From contig NZ_CP070368.1 of NCBI RefSeq assembly GCF_016919705.1, positions 310,001-374,000 of the forward strand: a stretch of DNA of 64,000 bases. Reading direction: 5' to 3'. Origin of the DNA: Paracoccus methylovorus (GTDB lineage: Bacteria > Pseudomonadota > Alphaproteobacteria > Rhodobacterales > Rhodobacteraceae). Each line of letters starts with the position of its first letter. Position 1 is the stretch's first letter. Of this stretch, positions 1-7,980 are shown in pieces. The notes beneath the pieces were generated by a model. That model saw only the letters and a program-made list of their open reading frames with translations. It searched no databases and was not told where the DNA came from. The translations under genes were made by a program, and so were the position numbers.

Positions 1-560
1 GCGGTGAGACGGTCTGGGCCGACGGTCCGCTGACCCGCGCCGTACGGGAGGGCGCGATCTGCTATCTTGACGAGGTGGTCGAGGCGCGCAAGGACGTGAC
101 CGTTGTGCTGCATCCCCTGACCGATGACCGCCGCATTCTGCCCATCGACCGCACGGGCGAGGAAATTGAGGCGGCACCCGGCTTCATGCTGGTCGCGAGC
201 TACAACCCCGGCTATCAGAACATCCTGAAAACACTCAAGCCTTCGACCCGGCAGCGGTTCGTCGCCATGGAGTTCGACTTCCCCGAACCCGAGCGCGAGA
301 CCGAGATCGTTGTCCGTGAAAGCGGGCTGGACCGGGATCGCACGCTTGGGTTGGTGCGGCTGGCCGGCAAGATCCGCGGATTGAAGGGTCAGGATCTGGA
401 AGAGGGTGTCTCGACCCGATTGGTGGTCTATGCCGCCACGCTGACCCAGCGCGGCATGAACCTCGACCGTGCTATCGAGGCTGCGATGATCGAGCCCCTG
501 ACCGACGACGCCGAGGTCAAGCGAGGTCTGCGCGACCTTGCCGCGGCGATCTTCGGCTGA
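1..560 (+). CDS. norQ: NorQ, MoxR-type AAA+ ATPase of nitric oxide reductase (5' truncated by window edge)
   Basis: The frame is open from base 3 to the TGA at 558-560, giving the last 185 residues; start codon and Walker A lie left of the window. Visible are the Walker B stretch (ICYLDEV, bases 57-77), the sensor-1 Asn in ASYNPG and an Arg-rich STRQRF segment, as in the CbbQ/NorQ branch of MoxR AAA+ proteins. In the family, NorQ works with the VWA protein NorD to mature NorB, probably by inserting the non-haem FeB iron. norD follows after 14 nt, then norE and norF, the canonical norCBQDEF order, so norC and norB are expected just upstream. Family call is firm; the maturation role is from the family. 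Confidence 0.93.
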   Translation, partial: GETVWADGPLTRAVREGAICYLDEVVEARKDVTVVLHPLTDDRRILPIDRTGEEIEAAPGFMLVASYNPGYQNILKTLKPSTRQRFVAMEFDFPEPERETEIVVRESGLDRDRTLGLVRLAGKIRGLKGQDLEEGVSTRLVVYAATLTQRGMNLDRAIEAAMIEPLTDDAEVKRGLRDLAAAIFG

Positions 561-574
561 AAAGGGGGCGCGGC

Positions 575-2491
575 ATGGGTCTGGATCTGGAACCTTGGGA
601 GCCAGAGGAAACTGTCGGCAAGATCTGGCACGTCTGGGCCAGCAGCTTTGGCGCGCCGCAGGATTTCGAGGATCAGGCGGTGGCGCTGACCGAGGTTTCC
701 GGACGCATTGCGGTGCTGTTCCGGGCTTTGGGCGGCGGTGCTGCGATTGAAATCCGACCCGCGGCCGCGCAGGCCTCGCACCACCGCATCCGCTGGCGCC
801 GCCGATTGGGCACGCCGGTCGAGATAACGCCCGTGGCCCGCTTCGACGGTGAGATCCTGCGTCTGCCGGAACGGCTGTCGGTGCTGCCGTCGCGTCAGGC
901 GAACGGGGCGCTCTATCTTTGGCTTGCGGCCTGTGCGGCACATGGCGACATGGCGCTGCCGCAGGACGATCCGCTTTGTCGTGACCTCGCGCGGTTGGGT
1001 GCGGCAAGACGGGCGGTTCAGGCCACGTTGCAGGATGCGCCAGGTCTGGCGGGGCTTTATCACGACCTTTCCGAAATGGTCCTATCGTTGCGCCCGGTCG
1101 CTGCTCTGCCCCGGGCCGAAGCGGCGGTCGAGGCAATCATCCGCCATCTGCTGGGCGACCCGGCACCGCTGCCGCCCCTTGCCAGCGAGTGGCTGGCGAC
1201 GCTGGACGAACCGCAGGCCCGGGCGCCGCATGGTTATCGGCCGATGCGGCCGGTGCCGCTTTGGCCCGATCTGGCCGCGCCCGAGACTGCACTTGCCGCA
1301 GCGCCCGGCGATGCGCCCGACGGCATTGCCGCCGATCCGGCCAGCAACCGGATGTTTCGCGCCCGCCGCCGCCGCAGCGATCAGCCGCAGCGCCGCGACA
1401 GCCTGATCCTGCACAAATTCGAGGCTCTGCTAAGCTGGGCCGATCTGATGAACCTCAACCGGCATGTCGATGATGATGATCAGGACGACGCGAAGAAGGC
1501 GGCAGAGGATCAGGAAGAACTGGGCCTTGGCCAGGTGTCGAAGGCACCGGCGACGCGCCTGCGGCTGCATCTCGATCTTGCGCCCGAGGACGCGGATCTT
1601 GAGGCTGTCGCCGGTATCCACACCTATCCGGAGTGGGATGCGCGCCGGGGCCGCTATCTTGCGCATCATGTGCGCGTGCTGGAAAACCGCGCGCCCGAGC
1701 ATGACGAGCCGCTGGCCCCCGACGCCGGCGCACAAGCCCGCATCCGCGCCGTTCGCCGCCAGTTCGAGGCCTTGCGCCCCGGCCGCATCACAACCACCGG
1801 TCACCGCGACGGAGAAGAGCTGGACTCGGAACTGACAGTTCGGGCCGCCGCTGATCTGCGCGCGACCGGGCAGGGCAGCGACCGCATCTGGCGCCAGTCC
1901 CGGCCCTTGGCGCGCAACCTTGCGGTGTCGATTTTGCTGGATGTATCGCGGTCGACCGAAAGCGCGGTCACGGGGCGTGGGGTGATCGAGGTTGAGCGCG
2001 AGGCGCTGGCGGCGCTGGCTTGGGGGCTGGACGCTTGCGGTGACCGATTCGCGATCAACGCTTTTTCCTCGCTGAAACGCGACCGGGTGTTTCTTAGCAC
2101 GTGCAAGGGTTTCGACGAACCGATGGGGGTTGCGATCGAGCGGCGCATCGCCGGACTGCGCCCGCGCTTTTACACAAGGCTCGGCGCGGGAATTCGCCAT
2201 GCCTCGGCCGGGCTGGCGGCGCAAACAAGCAGCCGGCGGCTGTTGCTGGTCATTACCGACGGCAAGCCCAACGACCTTGACCACTATGAAGGCCGTCATG
2301 GCATCGAAGACAGCGCCATGGCGGTGCGCGAAGCACGGCGGGCGGGTCATGCCGTGCATGGCATCACTGTGGACCGCGACGGCAAAAGCTGGTTTCCCCG
2401 TATATTCGGCCAAGGCGGATTTTCGTTGATTCCGCACCCCGACCGATTGATGGCGGCTTTGCCGGTGATCTATCGGCAGTTGGTGGGGTAA
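575..2491 (+). CDS. norD: NorD, VWA-domain nitric oxide reductase activation protein
   Basis: A 638-residue protein. The C-terminal third is a von Willebrand factor A domain with a MIDAS motif (DVSRSTES near residue 455) and a downstream TDGKPND motif that completes the metal site. The middle is charged and acidic (DDDDQDDAKK). This matches NorD, the partner of the NorQ ATPase in assembling active cytochrome c-dependent NO reductase; it has no signal peptide and should sit on the cytoplasmic side. The ATG at 575 is preceded by AAAGGGGGCG, a good ribosome site. Its stop shares one base with the norE start (TAATG), so the two are translationally coupled. Confidence 0.93.
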   Translation: MGLDLEPWEPEETVGKIWHVWASSFGAPQDFEDQAVALTEVSGRIAVLFRALGGGAAIEIRPAAAQASHHRIRWRRRLGTPVEITPVARFDGEILRLPERLSVLPSRQANGALYLWLAACAAHGDMALPQDDPLCRDLARLGAARRAVQATLQDAPGLAGLYHDLSEMVLSLRPVAALPRAEAAVEAIIRHLLGDPAPLPPLASEWLATLDEPQARAPHGYRPMRPVPLWPDLAAPETALAAAPGDAPDGIAADPASNRMFRARRRRSDQPQRRDSLILHKFEALLSWADLMNLNRHVDDDDQDDAKKAAEDQEELGLGQVSKAPATRLRLHLDLAPEDADLEAVAGIHTYPEWDARRGRYLAHHVRVLENRAPEHDEPLAPDAGAQARIRAVRRQFEALRPGRITTTGHRDGEELDSELTVRAAADLRATGQGSDRIWRQSRPLARNLAVSILLDVSRSTESAVTGRGVIEVEREALAALAWGLDACGDRFAINAFSSLKRDRVFLSTCKGFDEPMGVAIERRIAGLRPRFYTRLGAGIRHASAGLAAQTSSRRLLLVITDGKPNDLDHYEGRHGIEDSAMAVREARRAGHAVHGITVDRDGKSWFPRIFGQGGFSLIPHPDRLMAALPVIYRQLVG

Positions 2492-3027
2492 TGCGGGCTC
2501 AGGACCTTCCCGGCGAACCCATCATGTGGGTGCTTATTGCCTCGGAACTGCTGGTTTTTGCTGCCGGCATCACCGCAATGGCCGCTGTGCGATTGACCGA
2601 TCCCGCAGGATTTGCGCAGGCTCAGGGTCAGTTGCACGGCTGGATGGCAGCGTTGAACACAGCGATCCTTGTCACTTCCGGCTTTTTCGCCGCTCAGGCT
2701 GAACTTGCCTGCCGAAACGGCAACCGGCGTCGAGCGCGGGTGGGGCTGTTGCTGGCGTCGCTTGGCGGGGTGGCTTTTCTGGCCGTGAAAGGCTTGGAAT
2801 ATATCGGCGATATCCGGGCTGGCCTTGGCATGGAAAGCCATCCGTTCTTTACGTTCTACTATCTGCTGACAGGTTTTCACGCAGCGCATGTCCTGTTCGG
2901 TATCGGCGTTCTGGCACTGGTCGCGACAAGGCTGCGCACAGAGGAGGTGCAGGCGGGAGCCGCCTTTTGGCATATGGTCGATCTGGTCTGGGTGCTTATT
3001 TTGCCGCCGATCTATCTGTTGGGCTAG
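2491..3027 (+). CDS. norE: NorE, cytochrome c oxidase subunit III-like membrane protein
   Basis: A 178-residue protein with about five hydrophobic helices, resembling the heme-copper oxidase subunit III family. The family-typical WVLIASELLVF start and the GFHAAHVLFG and WHMVDLVWV segments are visible. NorE is not a catalytic subunit of cNOR; in Paracoccus it is reported to improve NO reductase activity together with NorF. It overlaps norD by one base and is followed by norF after three bases, so all are in one transcript. Position and sequence make the assignment firm; the exact biochemical role is unsettled. Confidence 0.9.
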   Translation: MRAQDLPGEPIMWVLIASELLVFAAGITAMAAVRLTDPAGFAQAQGQLHGWMAALNTAILVTSGFFAAQAELACRNGNRRRARVGLLLASLGGVAFLAVKGLEYIGDIRAGLGMESHPFFTFYYLLTGFHAAHVLFGIGVLALVATRLRTEEVQAGAAFWHMVDLVWVLILPPIYLLG

Positions 3028-3030
3028 GGT

Positions 3031-3264
3031 ATGGAACTGACGCGCATCTGGTTGACCCTGCTGGCGTTGACGGCCGTGACGACGGCGCTGGCCTTTGTTC
3101 CCGGTCCCTTAGCGGCCGCAGGGCTGCTGGTGCTGGCGCTGCTCAAGGCCCGCGCAATTTTGGGCGGTTTTCTGCACCTTAGCCGTGAAACGGGATGGCG
3201 AGGGGTCTTTGTCGTCCCGCTGACGATCTGGTTGGCGCTTATCTGGGGGCTGCATGTCATATGA
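3031..3264 (+). CDS. norF: NorF, small membrane protein of the nor operon
   Basis: A 77-residue, almost entirely hydrophobic protein with two to three transmembrane segments (residues about 5-38 and 58-75), similar to the prokaryotic cytochrome oxidase subunit IV family. It begins three bases after norE and ends the nor operon. Known work on norEF shows these genes support NO reduction without being part of the purified NorBC enzyme. No clear terminator hairpin follows in the 41 bases before the convergent Crp/Fnr gene. Confidence 0.88.
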   Translation: MELTRIWLTLLALTAVTTALAFVPGPLAAAGLLVLALLKARAILGGFLHLSRETGWRGVFVVPLTIWLALIWGLHVI

Positions 3265-3305
3265 GCGGTCAGATCGTCCCGCTGCCCTTGCGGCCATCCG
3301 CGCGG

Positions 3306-3980
3306 CTAATCCATCGCCAGCGTGCGCAACTGGGCGATATCGGCGATGATCGCCTTGTCGGCCTCGACCTCGACCCCATGTCGGCGCAGGCGGGCAAAGG
3401 CGCGCGACAGGCTTTCGGGCTGCATGCCAAGATGCCCGGCGATCAGGCGTTTGTTATAGGGCAGCCGCACCTCGGCGGGGCCTTCCTCGATATCGGAAAG
3501 GTCGGCCAGAAACTGCGCCACGCGCTGCACCCCGGTATGGGCCTTGAGGTTTTCGATCTGGTCCACCAGCCCTTGCAGATGCACGAAGGTCGAGGCCAGA
3601 AGCCCGATGGCGAATTCCTGATTCTCCAGCAGGAACTGCCGCAACCGCGTTCCGTCGATCTGCAGCAGCGTGCAGTCCGAAATCGCCTCGGCCGAAACGG
3701 GATAGGGCGTGCCACGCAGGACCATGGCCTCGGCAAAGCTCCGGTTGCGGCCCAGAATCGCCACCACCGCCTCGGTCCCGTTTGGAGTCAGCCGTGATAG
3801 TTTGATGAAACCGTTCAGCACGATGAACACCGCGCGGGCCGGATCGCCTTGCACGAAGATCGTCTCGCCTTCGTGATAGCTGCGGCGCTGCGCGTCCTTG
3901 AGCAACTTGTCGCGCATCTCGGGCGTCAAACCGTTCAGCAGCACGGATTTCTTCACCGCCTCGGGCAGGGGGGTGCTCAT
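3306..3980 (-). CDS. Crp/Fnr-family transcription regulator, Dnr/NnrR type
   Basis: A 224-residue regulator with an N-terminal cyclic-nucleotide-binding-like beta roll (about 20-130) and a C-terminal winged helix. The recognition helix has the FNR-type E..SR signature (PESLSRAFARL), so it should read FNR-like boxes. There is no N-terminal Cys cluster for a [4Fe-4S] centre, which fits the Dnr/NnrR haem/NO-sensing branch and not FNR itself. The ATG at 3980 is chosen because AGGATGAGGA precedes it and family homology starts there; the frame is open further upstream. It converges on the nor operon, suggesting a role in nitrogen oxide respiration, but it may be a paralogue of the main NNR regulator. 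Confidence 0.82.
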   Translation of the reverse strand: MSTPLPEAVKKSVLLNGLTPEMRDKLLKDAQRRSYHEGETIFVQGDPARAVFIVLNGFIKLSRLTPNGTEAVVAILGRNRSFAEAMVLRGTPYPVSAEAISDCTLLQIDGTRLRQFLLENQEFAIGLLASTFVHLQGLVDQIENLKAHTGVQRVAQFLADLSDIEEGPAEVRLPYNKRLIAGHLGMQPESLSRAFARLRRHGVEVEADKAIIADIAQLRTLAMD

Positions 3981-4080
3981 CGGATCCTCATCCTTCGTTT
4001 CGCGCGAAGCCGACTTTCGCACGAGCGGCGGATAAGGGAAAGACCGTGCATGCCCCCTGCGGCGGGCTATTCCGTCGCGG

Positions 4081-5205
4081 TCAGAATGAAAGCCAATGCT
4101 CGCGCAGGGAAAAATCCGAATCCAGCAGCACCAGATCGGCCTGACGACCGGGGACGAGCGCGCCATGGCGGTCCTTGATCCCCAGAAGCGCGGCGGGAAT
4201 GGCCGAGGCCATGCGCAGCGCGCGTTCGGGTGCGATGCCGACCTGATGGACCAACACGGCGATGGCCTGCGGCAAGGTCAGGTCGGCCCCGGCCAGCGTG
4301 CCGTCAGACAAGGTCAGCCGCCCGTTGCGGCGCAGCACCTTGCGGCCACCCAGTTCCATCTCGGTCAGGTCGGTTCCGGCAAATGCCATGCAATCCGTGA
4401 CCAGAAACACGCCCTCGGGTCTTGCCCCCAGCGCGATACGCATGACCGCCGGGTGGACATGGACCCCATCGGCGATCAGCCCTGCCGCCACATCGCCGGC
4501 CAAAACCGCTCCGGCAAGACCCGGGGTGCGATTGCCCATCTGGCTCATGGCGTTGAACAGATGTGTGGTGCATCGGGCCCCAGCCGCAAAGGCGGCTTGG
4601 GCGATTTCAAAGCTGCAATCGCTGTGGCCAAGGCTGACGATCGCCCCTGCGCCGGCCAGCGCCGCGATCTGTTGTGGCGTCACCGTCTCGGGCGCCAGGG
4701 TGACCATCAGTGCCGGCAGCTTTTGCGCCGCTTCGCACAGCCGGGCAAGGTCGTCTTCCTCCATGGGTCGGATCAGCGTCGGATCATGCGCCCCCTTGCG
4801 GCGTGGGTCCAGATGCGGTCCCTCCAGATGCAGGCCAAGAAAGCCCGGCACGCCTGCCTCAGTCGCCGCAATTCCCAATGCGATGACATGGGCGGTGGCC
4901 TCGGCCGTGTCGGTGATCAGCGTCGGCAGCACGCCTGCGGTGCCAAGCGCCCGGTGCGCTGCGCAGATGCGGCGCAGCCCGTCCATATCGGTCGAGCCGT
5001 CCAGCATCAGCCCGCCGCCGCCGTTCACCTGCAAATCCAGAAATGCGGGGGCAAGGATACCGGCTACGGCCCGGCGCCCTTGGGTAGGTGCCTGGGCTTC
5101 GGGCAGGATGGCGGCGATCCTGTCCGCCTCGACCACCAAGGCGTGGCCGTCAAGGAAACGCGTGCCGTCAAAGATCCGCGCGCCGGTCAGAACCTCGGCC
5201 ATCAT
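4081..5205 (-). CDS. nagA: N-acetylglucosamine-6-phosphate deacetylase
   Basis: A 374-residue amidohydrolase that removes acetate from GlcNAc-6-phosphate to give glucosamine-6-phosphate in the cytoplasm. Visible family signatures are the metal-binding LHLEGPHLDP segment, the SLGHSD and CTTHLFNAMS motifs (metal and substrate His) and the catalytic Asp in LVTDCMAF. Length equals the usual 370-390. The start ATG overlaps the stop of the upstream SIS gene (ATGATG), so it is the last gene of a four-gene overlapping operon with kinase, GntR regulator and SIS deaminase. Confidence 0.93.
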   Translation of the reverse strand: MMAEVLTGARIFDGTRFLDGHALVVEADRIAAILPEAQAPTQGRRAVAGILAPAFLDLQVNGGGGLMLDGSTDMDGLRRICAAHRALGTAGVLPTLITDTAEATAHVIALGIAATEAGVPGFLGLHLEGPHLDPRRKGAHDPTLIRPMEEDDLARLCEAAQKLPALMVTLAPETVTPQQIAALAGAGAIVSLGHSDCSFEIAQAAFAAGARCTTHLFNAMSQMGNRTPGLAGAVLAGDVAAGLIADGVHVHPAVMRIALGARPEGVFLVTDCMAFAGTDLTEMELGGRKVLRRNGRLTLSDGTLAGADLTLPQAIAVLVHQVGIAPERALRMASAIPAALLGIKDRHGALVPGRQADLVLLDSDFSLREHWLSF

Positions 5206-6230
5206 ACCGTCTCCGTCACCTTGCGCAGATGCGGCGGCGTGTCAGGGTCGAAACCGCGCCGGCGCGCCAACGCCTCGATAAAGGCGTAAAACCCGGCGAT
5301 GGTGACCAGCGGGGCCACCAGAGGGTGCAGCCCCGCGACCGAGGGCAGGGTGACTGCGCCCCCCACCTCGGTGCCGGTGATGAAGACATCCGCCCCCTGT
5401 GCCGCCAGCCGTTCGGCGGTCGCCTTGAGTTGCGGCAGGGCGGCATCCTCGACCCCCAGTGCCAGCACCGGAAAACCGGCCTGCACGATGGCGGCGGGGC
5501 CGTGCAGCACCTCGGCCGCCGAATAGGCCTCGGCATGAATGCCGGAGGTTTCCTTGAATTTCAGTGCCGATTCGCAGGCGATGGCAAAGCCCGGACCACG
5601 GCCCAGCACGAATGCCGATCCCGCCCGCGCCAGCCGCGCCGACAGCGGCGACCAATCCAGTGCCACGGCTTGGGCAAAAGCCTCTGGTAGGGCGGCCACG
5701 GCATCCTGCAAGGCGTGATCCTCGCGCCATTCGGCCAAAAGCGACAGGCCGGCCAGCACCGAGCACACGAAAGTCTTGGTGGCCGCAACGCTTTTTTCCT
5801 CGCCCGCCTGCAAGGGCAGGCAATGGGCTGAAACCTGCGCCATCGGGCTTTGGTCGAAATTGGTGATGGCGACGGACAACGCCCCGCCCTCGCCCGCCGC
5901 GCGCATCATCTCGACGATGTCCGGGCTGCGGCCGGATTGCGAGATGCCGATGCAAGCCGCCTTGCCCAGCCGCAGGGGTCGGCGATAGATCGAGGCAATC
6001 GAAGGGCCGACCGAGGCGACCGGCACCCCGGCCTCCAGTTCGACGGCGTATTTCAGATAGGTCGCGGCATGGTCGGACGACCCCCGCGCCACCGTGACCA
6101 CAAGATCGGGGTCCTTGCGGCGCAGGGCAGCGGCGGCATCCAGCACCGCATCCCGCGAAAGATCAAGGAAACGGGCGACGGCCTGCGGGATCTCGGCCAC
6201 TTCGCGCGCCATATGCGTCTGGCTCATCAC
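5202..6230 (-). CDS. SIS-domain glucosamine-6-phosphate deaminase (NagB-II/AgaS type)
   Basis: A 342-residue protein with two tandem sugar isomerase (SIS) domains but no glutaminase domain, matching the isomerase half of GlmS. Signatures include ARGSSDHAA, GISQSGRSPDIV and VLGRGPGFAIACESALKFKE, followed by the GIHAEAY loop. In other bacteria this architecture (NagB-II) deaminates glucosamine-6-phosphate to fructose-6-phosphate; no classical NagB is seen here. It lies between the GntR regulator (4-bp overlap) and nagA (4-bp overlap), exactly where the next pathway enzyme is expected. A GlmS-like isomerase or other amino-sugar deaminase is the alternative. Confidence 0.85.
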   Translation of the reverse strand: MMSQTHMAREVAEIPQAVARFLDLSRDAVLDAAAALRRKDPDLVVTVARGSSDHAATYLKYAVELEAGVPVASVGPSIASIYRRPLRLGKAACIGISQSGRSPDIVEMMRAAGEGGALSVAITNFDQSPMAQVSAHCLPLQAGEEKSVAATKTFVCSVLAGLSLLAEWREDHALQDAVAALPEAFAQAVALDWSPLSARLARAGSAFVLGRGPGFAIACESALKFKETSGIHAEAYSAAEVLHGPAAIVQAGFPVLALGVEDAALPQLKATAERLAAQGADVFITGTEVGGAVTLPSVAGLHPLVAPLVTIAGFYAFIEALARRRGFDPDTPPHLRKVTETV

Positions 6231-6994
6231 GGGTTCCTTTCGCCTTCCGGGGCAAGTTTCAACTCGACGGCAAAGTCATAGGCATCGCCGCGATAGAGTG
6301 AGCGGGTGAATTCCACCACCTTGCCCGAGGGCAGGTAGGAAATGCGTTCGATCTTTAGCCCGGCCACGCCGGGGGGCACGCCCAGCAATTCGGCATCGCT
6401 TTCGTTCAGGTTCGCGGCCGAGATGCGCTGCACCGCGCGCACCGGCCGCAACCCGCGGCTTTCCAGCTCTGCGTAAAGCGAATCGTTGACCGTTGCCGGG
6501 TTGGGCAAGGTTGTTTGCGACAGTGCGGCGCGCTCGATCGCCAGCGGCACGCCGTCCGAACTGCGCACCCGTTCCAGCCGCGCCACCATCTCGCCGATGC
6601 TTAGCCCCAGCGCCATCACCTCTTCCGGGGCGGGGGCGTGCAGGCCACGTGCGATCCAGCGGCTTTCGACGCTGCGGCCGCGTCGGGCCATGTCTTCGGT
6701 GAAGGAGGTCAGCAGCGATAGCGCTTGTTCCAGCTTTTCGACCCGGGGCGCGACAAAGGTGCCTGATCCGCGTTTTTGCACCAACTGCCCCGAGGCGACC
6801 AGTTCCGCCACCCCCTTGCGCACGGTCACGCGCGACAGGCCGGTCATCGCCGCAAGTTCGCGTTCCGAGGGCAGGCTGTCGCCGGGTTGCAGCCGACCCG
6901 AGGCGATGGCATCGGCGATCAGCCGGTGCAATTGCAGATAAAGCGGGCCGCTGCCGGTTTCCTCGAATGCCTCTGGGGTGAAAAGCTCGGCCAT
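6227..6994 (-). CDS. GntR/HutC-family transcription regulator of amino-sugar catabolism
   Basis: A 255-residue regulator with an N-terminal GntR winged helix (GDSLPSERELAAMTGLSRVTVRKGV) and a C-terminal UTRA effector domain (about 90-245), the HutC subfamily. Amino-sugar regulators NagR/YvoA and NagQ are of this type and usually sense GlcNAc-6-P or GlcN-6-P. The ATG at 6994 is chosen over upstream in-frame codons because AGGAGGGG lies just before it and it forms TGATG with the kinase stop. The paired 11-bp repeats at 7849-7870 and 7940-7961 are its likely operators. Confidence 0.88.
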   Translation of the reverse strand: MAELFTPEAFEETGSGPLYLQLHRLIADAIASGRLQPGDSLPSERELAAMTGLSRVTVRKGVAELVASGQLVQKRGSGTFVAPRVEKLEQALSLLTSFTEDMARRGRSVESRWIARGLHAPAPEEVMALGLSIGEMVARLERVRSSDGVPLAIERAALSQTTLPNPATVNDSLYAELESRGLRPVRAVQRISAANLNESDAELLGVPPGVAGLKIERISYLPSGKVVEFTRSLYRGDAYDFAVELKLAPEGERNP

Positions 6995-7827
6995 CACCCC
7001 TCCTGTCGGGCAAGGTGCAGCGCGCCATCCAGCCCCGAGCCCTTGGGCGGCCGGATCGGCCACAGACCTTGCAGCCGGGCGGCGTAATGCGCGCCAAGCC
7101 CGCCCAGAAACACCACCGGCAGGTCGCGCCCGGTCTGCAATGTGTCGATCATGGCGCGGATATCGTCCACGGCCGTGGCAAAGATGCGCTCGCCTGCCGG
7201 ATCGTTGCCCGTGACGATGCGCGGTGCAAAGGCGGCGAATTCGGCGGGCCGTGCGCGAAAACCGAAAGAGATCACGCCTTCGATTCCGCCCAATTCATCC
7301 AGCACGGCCTGCAGCAGCGGGCTCATGGGGATAAAGCCGTCTTCGGCGCGCAGGGCCTCGGCCAGCAGCGCGCGACCCAGCACGGCGCCGCTGCCTTCAT
7401 CGCCCAGCACGAAGCCGCGCCCGCCGTATTGGCGCATTTCTCCGCCCAACTGGACTGCGAGGACCGAGCCGGTGCCCATGGCGACGACGATGCCATCCTC
7501 GCCCCCCAGCGCGCCGGTGGCGGCGGTTACCGCATCGGTGACGATGCGCGCCTTGCGGAACGGCAACATCGCCTGCAGGCTGCGGGCGGCGGCGGTGACA
7601 TTGGCGCCTGCTAGGCCCAACACCGCGGTCAGTTCGTCCAGATGACCCCGTCCGGCCTCATCCAGTGCCGCGCGGGCGGCGGCAAGGATATTGGCGCAGG
7701 CGCCCTCGGTCTCGACCGAAATATTGGCTGGTCCCGCCGCGCCCTGGCCGATGACCCGGCCCTGCGCATCCGCGATGGCGGCGCGACAGCCGGTGCCCCC
7801 TCCGTCTATGCCCAGAAAATATGACAT
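6994..7827 (-). CDS. BadF/BadG/BcrA-type ATPase, probable N-acetylglucosamine/amino-sugar kinase
   Basis: A 277-residue ASKHA-fold kinase. It has the phosphate-1 loop FLGIDGGGTGCRAAIAD at the N-terminus, a catalytic/connect region around IVTDAVTAATGALGG, and phosphate-2 AMGTGSVLAV with the GGRGFVLGDEGSG motif that marks NAGK-like and glucosamine kinases of the BcrAD/BadFG family. It likely phosphorylates the imported amino sugar (GlcNAc or MurNAc) at C6. It is first in the leftward operon, with AGGGGGC before its ATG. Substrate is inferred from neighbours nagA and murQ. Confidence 0.85.
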   Translation of the reverse strand: MSYFLGIDGGGTGCRAAIADAQGRVIGQGAAGPANISVETEGACANILAAARAALDEAGRGHLDELTAVLGLAGANVTAAARSLQAMLPFRKARIVTDAVTAATGALGGEDGIVVAMGTGSVLAVQLGGEMRQYGGRGFVLGDEGSGAVLGRALLAEALRAEDGFIPMSPLLQAVLDELGGIEGVISFGFRARPAEFAAFAPRIVTGNDPAGERIFATAVDDIRAMIDTLQTGRDLPVVFLGGLGAHYAARLQGLWPIRPPKGSGLDGALHLARQEG

Positions 7828-7848
7828 GGCGCCCCCTTTAATACTGAC

Positions 7849-7870
7849 AATACCAAAGCAATACCAAAAG
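7849..7870. promoter_or_regulatory. Operator candidate A: tandem 11-bp repeats upstream of the amino-sugar kinase
   Basis: Two directly adjacent near-identical 11-mers, AATACCAAAGC (7849-7859) and AATACCAAAAG (7860-7870), with a weaker third unit AATACTGAC just left (7840-7848). The same unit recurs inverted at 7940-7961 next to murQ. The 11-bp period places each unit on the same face of the helix. Position 22 bp upstream of the leftward start codon and the adjacent GntR gene suggest GntR binding; this is inference. Confidence 0.6.
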
Positions 7871-7931
7871 GGAAGGAGTTTTTGATTAATCCTAGGGATG
7901 GGCCGGAATGGTGGCGAATATAAGAAGATAC

Positions 7932-7959
7932 TTTACAAGTGGTATTGTTTTGGCATTAT
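7932..7959 (+). promoter_or_regulatory. Candidate sigma70 promoter of murQ and the ABC importer
   Basis: TTTACA (7932-7937) and CATTAT (7954-7959) are separated by 16 bp and lie about 20 bp before a good ribosome site (AGGGGGA) and the murQ ATG. Operator repeat B overlaps the spacer and the -10 element, the layout expected for repression. Confidence 0.5.
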
Positions 7960-7961
7960 CA
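7940..7961. promoter_or_regulatory. Operator candidate B: tandem 11-bp repeats overlapping the murQ promoter
   Basis: TGGTATTGTTT (7940-7950) and TGGCATTATCA (7951-7961) are direct repeats with an 11-bp period. Read on the other strand they match the AATACCAAA units at 7849-7870, so the two clusters face each other across the divergent promoter region about 90 bp apart. Confidence 0.6.
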
Positions 7962-7980
7962 ATGTCACAGGGGGAATCAT

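Noticed and set aside
3981-4080. An FNR/NNR box expected next to the Crp/Fnr gene
   Set aside because: No TTGAT-N4-ATCAA-like dyad was found; only a short TTCGCGCGAA palindrome (3999-4008), too weak to call.
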